This document shows positions 4,920-5,789 of a stretch of 5,789 nt of DNA, one piece after another (position 1 is the stretch's first letter; the number at the start of each line of letters is the position of its first letter). The notes below the pieces were generated by a model that made no database searches, was not told the origin of the DNA, and saw nothing but the letters and a program-made list of their open reading frames with translations. The DNA comes from an uncultured Candidatus Peregrinibacteria bacterium. Lineage in GTDB: Bacteria > Patescibacteriota > Gracilibacteria > Peribacterales > Peribacteraceae. Position numbers and translations under genes: made by a program. The stretch is taken from NCBI GenBank assembly GCA_913054215.1, contig CAJXJE010000050.1, positions 1 through 5,789 on the forward strand, given 5' to 3'.

Positions 4920-5636
4920 ATGCAGCGAGTTCTAATTCTTGGCGTTCCGATAGACCCTGTTACCCAGGACGAAGCGGTACAGCGTTTATCGCAAATGCTT
5001 ACAGATGGTAGTAAGCATCATGTCATGACACCGAATAATGAAATGTTGGTGAAAGCTTCAAAGGACCGTACCTTCAAGTCGCTACTGCAATCGTCTGAGC
5101 TCAACCTTCCAGATTCCATGGGACTGTTATGGGCGGCCAAGCGCACAGGGCAACTGTTACCCGAACGTGTAACAGGAGTGGATACCGTAGAACGCGTCCT
5201 TCTTTCTTTGAGCAGTGGCTGTCCGGTGTTTTTATTAGGAGGAAGGAAGGGCGTAGGGCGTAGGGCGTTGGAAAAAATGCAAAAAGAGAATTCGAACCTT
5301 GTCGGTGAGGCATTTGAAGGGTCGCCATCCGAAGAAGATGCTCCGAATATTATCAAAAAAATTAATGACTCCGGTGCGAGGTTATTGCTGGTCGCTTACG
5401 GTTCACCTGCGCAAGATTTTTGGATCAATCAGCATTTACTCAATCTTACATCAGTTCGCGTTGCGATGGGTATTGGTGGTACGTTTGATTTTTTATCAGG
5501 ATCCATCAAGCGCGCACCAAAGTGGATGCAGAGCTCAGGCCTTGAATGGGTCTGGAGACTGCTGATGCAACCGTCACGTATAGGAAGAATCTATACAGCG
5601 GTTATTCGGTTTCCGCTTCTTGTGTTTCGGGGGTAG
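4920..5636 (+). CDS. WecG/TagA/CpsF family (GT26) glycosyltransferase
   Basis: A 238-residue GT26 enzyme. Family members add UDP-activated ManNAc, ManNAcA or another hexose to a lipid-linked sugar at the cytoplasmic membrane surface, in making teichoic-acid linkage units, enterobacterial common antigen or exopolysaccharide. Seen in sequence: TPNNEML (37-43, T37); LPDSMGLLWAAK (63-74, with D65 aligning with the proposed catalytic Asp of TagA); ERVTGVD (82-88); CPVFLLGGRKGV (101-112); LLLVAYGSPAQDFWI (155-169); VAMGIGGTFDFLSGSIKRAPKWMQSSGLEWVWRLLMQPSR (181-220). The C-terminal appendage IGRIYTAVIRFPLLVF (221-236) is hydrophobic and basic, as in family members that dock on the membrane. The length is typical. 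An exact triple heptamer repeat encodes residues 110-116 without changing the expected length. ATG is supported by the TATACT box 8 bp upstream; no Shine-Dalgarno sequence. Its 3' end overlaps a convergent gene by 35 bp. Donor and acceptor unknown. Confidence 0.94.
   Translation: MQRVLILGVPIDPVTQDEAVQRLSQMLTDGSKHHVMTPNNEMLVKASKDRTFKSLLQSSELNLPDSMGLLWAAKRTGQLLPERVTGVDTVERVLLSLSSGCPVFLLGGRKGVGRRALEKMQKENSNLVGEAFEGSPSEEDAPNIIKKINDSGARLLLVAYGSPAQDFWINQHLLNLTSVRVAMGIGGTFDFLSGSIKRAPKWMQSSGLEWVWRLLMQPSRIGRIYTAVIRFPLLVFRG
5248..5268 (+). repeat. Heptamer tandem repeat (AGGGCGT)3 inside the GT26 gene
   Basis: Three exact AGGGCGT units (5248-5254, 5255-5261, 5262-5268), 21 bp, encode parts of residues 110-117 (KGVGRRAL). 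This is the loop after FLLGG that is variable in the family. Unlike the repeat in trmD, it does not seem to lengthen the protein. Confidence 0.9.
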
Positions 5637-5789
5637 GTTCTGCGCGTAACTTTTCTATGTGGGATACATACCACTCCTTTTCGCCCTTTTTAAGGATAAT
5701 AAACTTCGGGCCATCTTTACTCTCTGCTTGGTAGTGTCGCTCGTTTTCTTCTTCTTTAAGTACTTCAATCGATCGTAAGCCTTCATCAG
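5602..5789 (-). CDS. C-terminal end of an unknown acidic protein (5'-truncated by window edge)
   Basis: An open minus-strand frame enters from the right edge (first whole codon 5787-5785) and runs 61 codons to TAA at 5604-5602. The translation begins DEGLRSIEVLKEEENER and contains GPKFIILKKGEKEWYVSHIEKLR (residues 26-48 of the fragment), which looks like a short beta hairpin followed by a helix. It ends in a disordered acidic tail EPTPETQEAETE. I do not recognise a family. The regular mixture of charged and hydrophobic residues, and the absence of stops, support a real protein over the alternative plus-strand frame at 5546-5734. Its last 35 bp overlap the end of the GT26 gene on the other strand. 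The start codon and most of the protein lie outside the window. Confidence 0.7.
   Translation of the reverse strand, partial: DEGLRSIEVLKEEENERHYQAESKDGPKFIILKKGEKEWYVSHIEKLRAEPTPETQEAETE

Noticed and set aside
5018..5356. Minus-strand open frame (112 codons) inside the GT26 gene
   Set aside because: Shadow of a well-supported family gene. Its Ser/Arg-rich translation has no recognisable domain.
5546..5734. Plus-strand 62-codon frame over the end of the GT26 gene
   Set aside because: It overlaps the GT26 C-terminus out of frame and gives a low-quality translation. The minus-strand frame ending at 5602 reads as a normal charged protein instead.

Overview
This is a bacterial window: it carries trmD, the bacterial tRNA m1G37 methyltransferase, and sigma70-like -10 hexamers. 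GC content is moderate by eye. Almost every base is coding; intergenic gaps are 1-30 bp and several genes overlap. Together with the shortened TrmD and an alternating gene order, this suggests a streamlined, uncultured lineage such as Patescibacteria/CPR (Peregrinibacteria-like). That assignment is inference, not proof. UGA is read as stop (korA ends TGA exactly at the family's usual C-terminus), which argues against the recoded Gracilibacteria/Absconditabacteria groups.

Layout, left to right. (1) Plus strand: the C-terminal part of a 2-oxoacid:ferredoxin oxidoreductase alpha subunit, overlapping by one base the complete beta subunit, which has all expected TPP and [4Fe-4S] residues. Together they would couple CoA-dependent oxidative decarboxylation of a 2-oxoacid to ferredoxin reduction. 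(2) Minus strand: a GT2 glycosyltransferase followed by a 60-residue unknown protein. (3) Plus strand: trmD and a yggU/DUF167 gene, one base apart. (4) Minus strand: a secreted ten-cysteine protein followed by a DsbA-like lipoprotein with a CRYC active site, a plausible oxidative-folding pair at the cell surface. (5) Plus strand: a WecG/TagA/CpsF-family (GT26) glycosyltransferase. (6) Minus strand, running off the right edge: the last 61 codons of an unknown acidic protein.

The most striking signal is regulatory. Seven of the eight visible start codons have a TANNNT (-10-like) hexamer ending 5-8 bp upstream, and most lack a Shine-Dalgarno sequence. TATACT occurs three times and TACAGT twice. 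Transcription would then begin at or next to the start codon, giving leaderless mRNAs. In the 29-bp gap between the cysteine-rich gene and the GT26 gene, the two -10 boxes are perfect mirror images (AGTATA-TCG-TATACT). The one gene without such a box, yggU, sits one base behind trmD and probably depends on it. Other oddities are two exact three-copy heptamer repeats inside coding sequence (in trmD and the GT26 gene) and three convergent gene pairs with no room for a conventional terminator.
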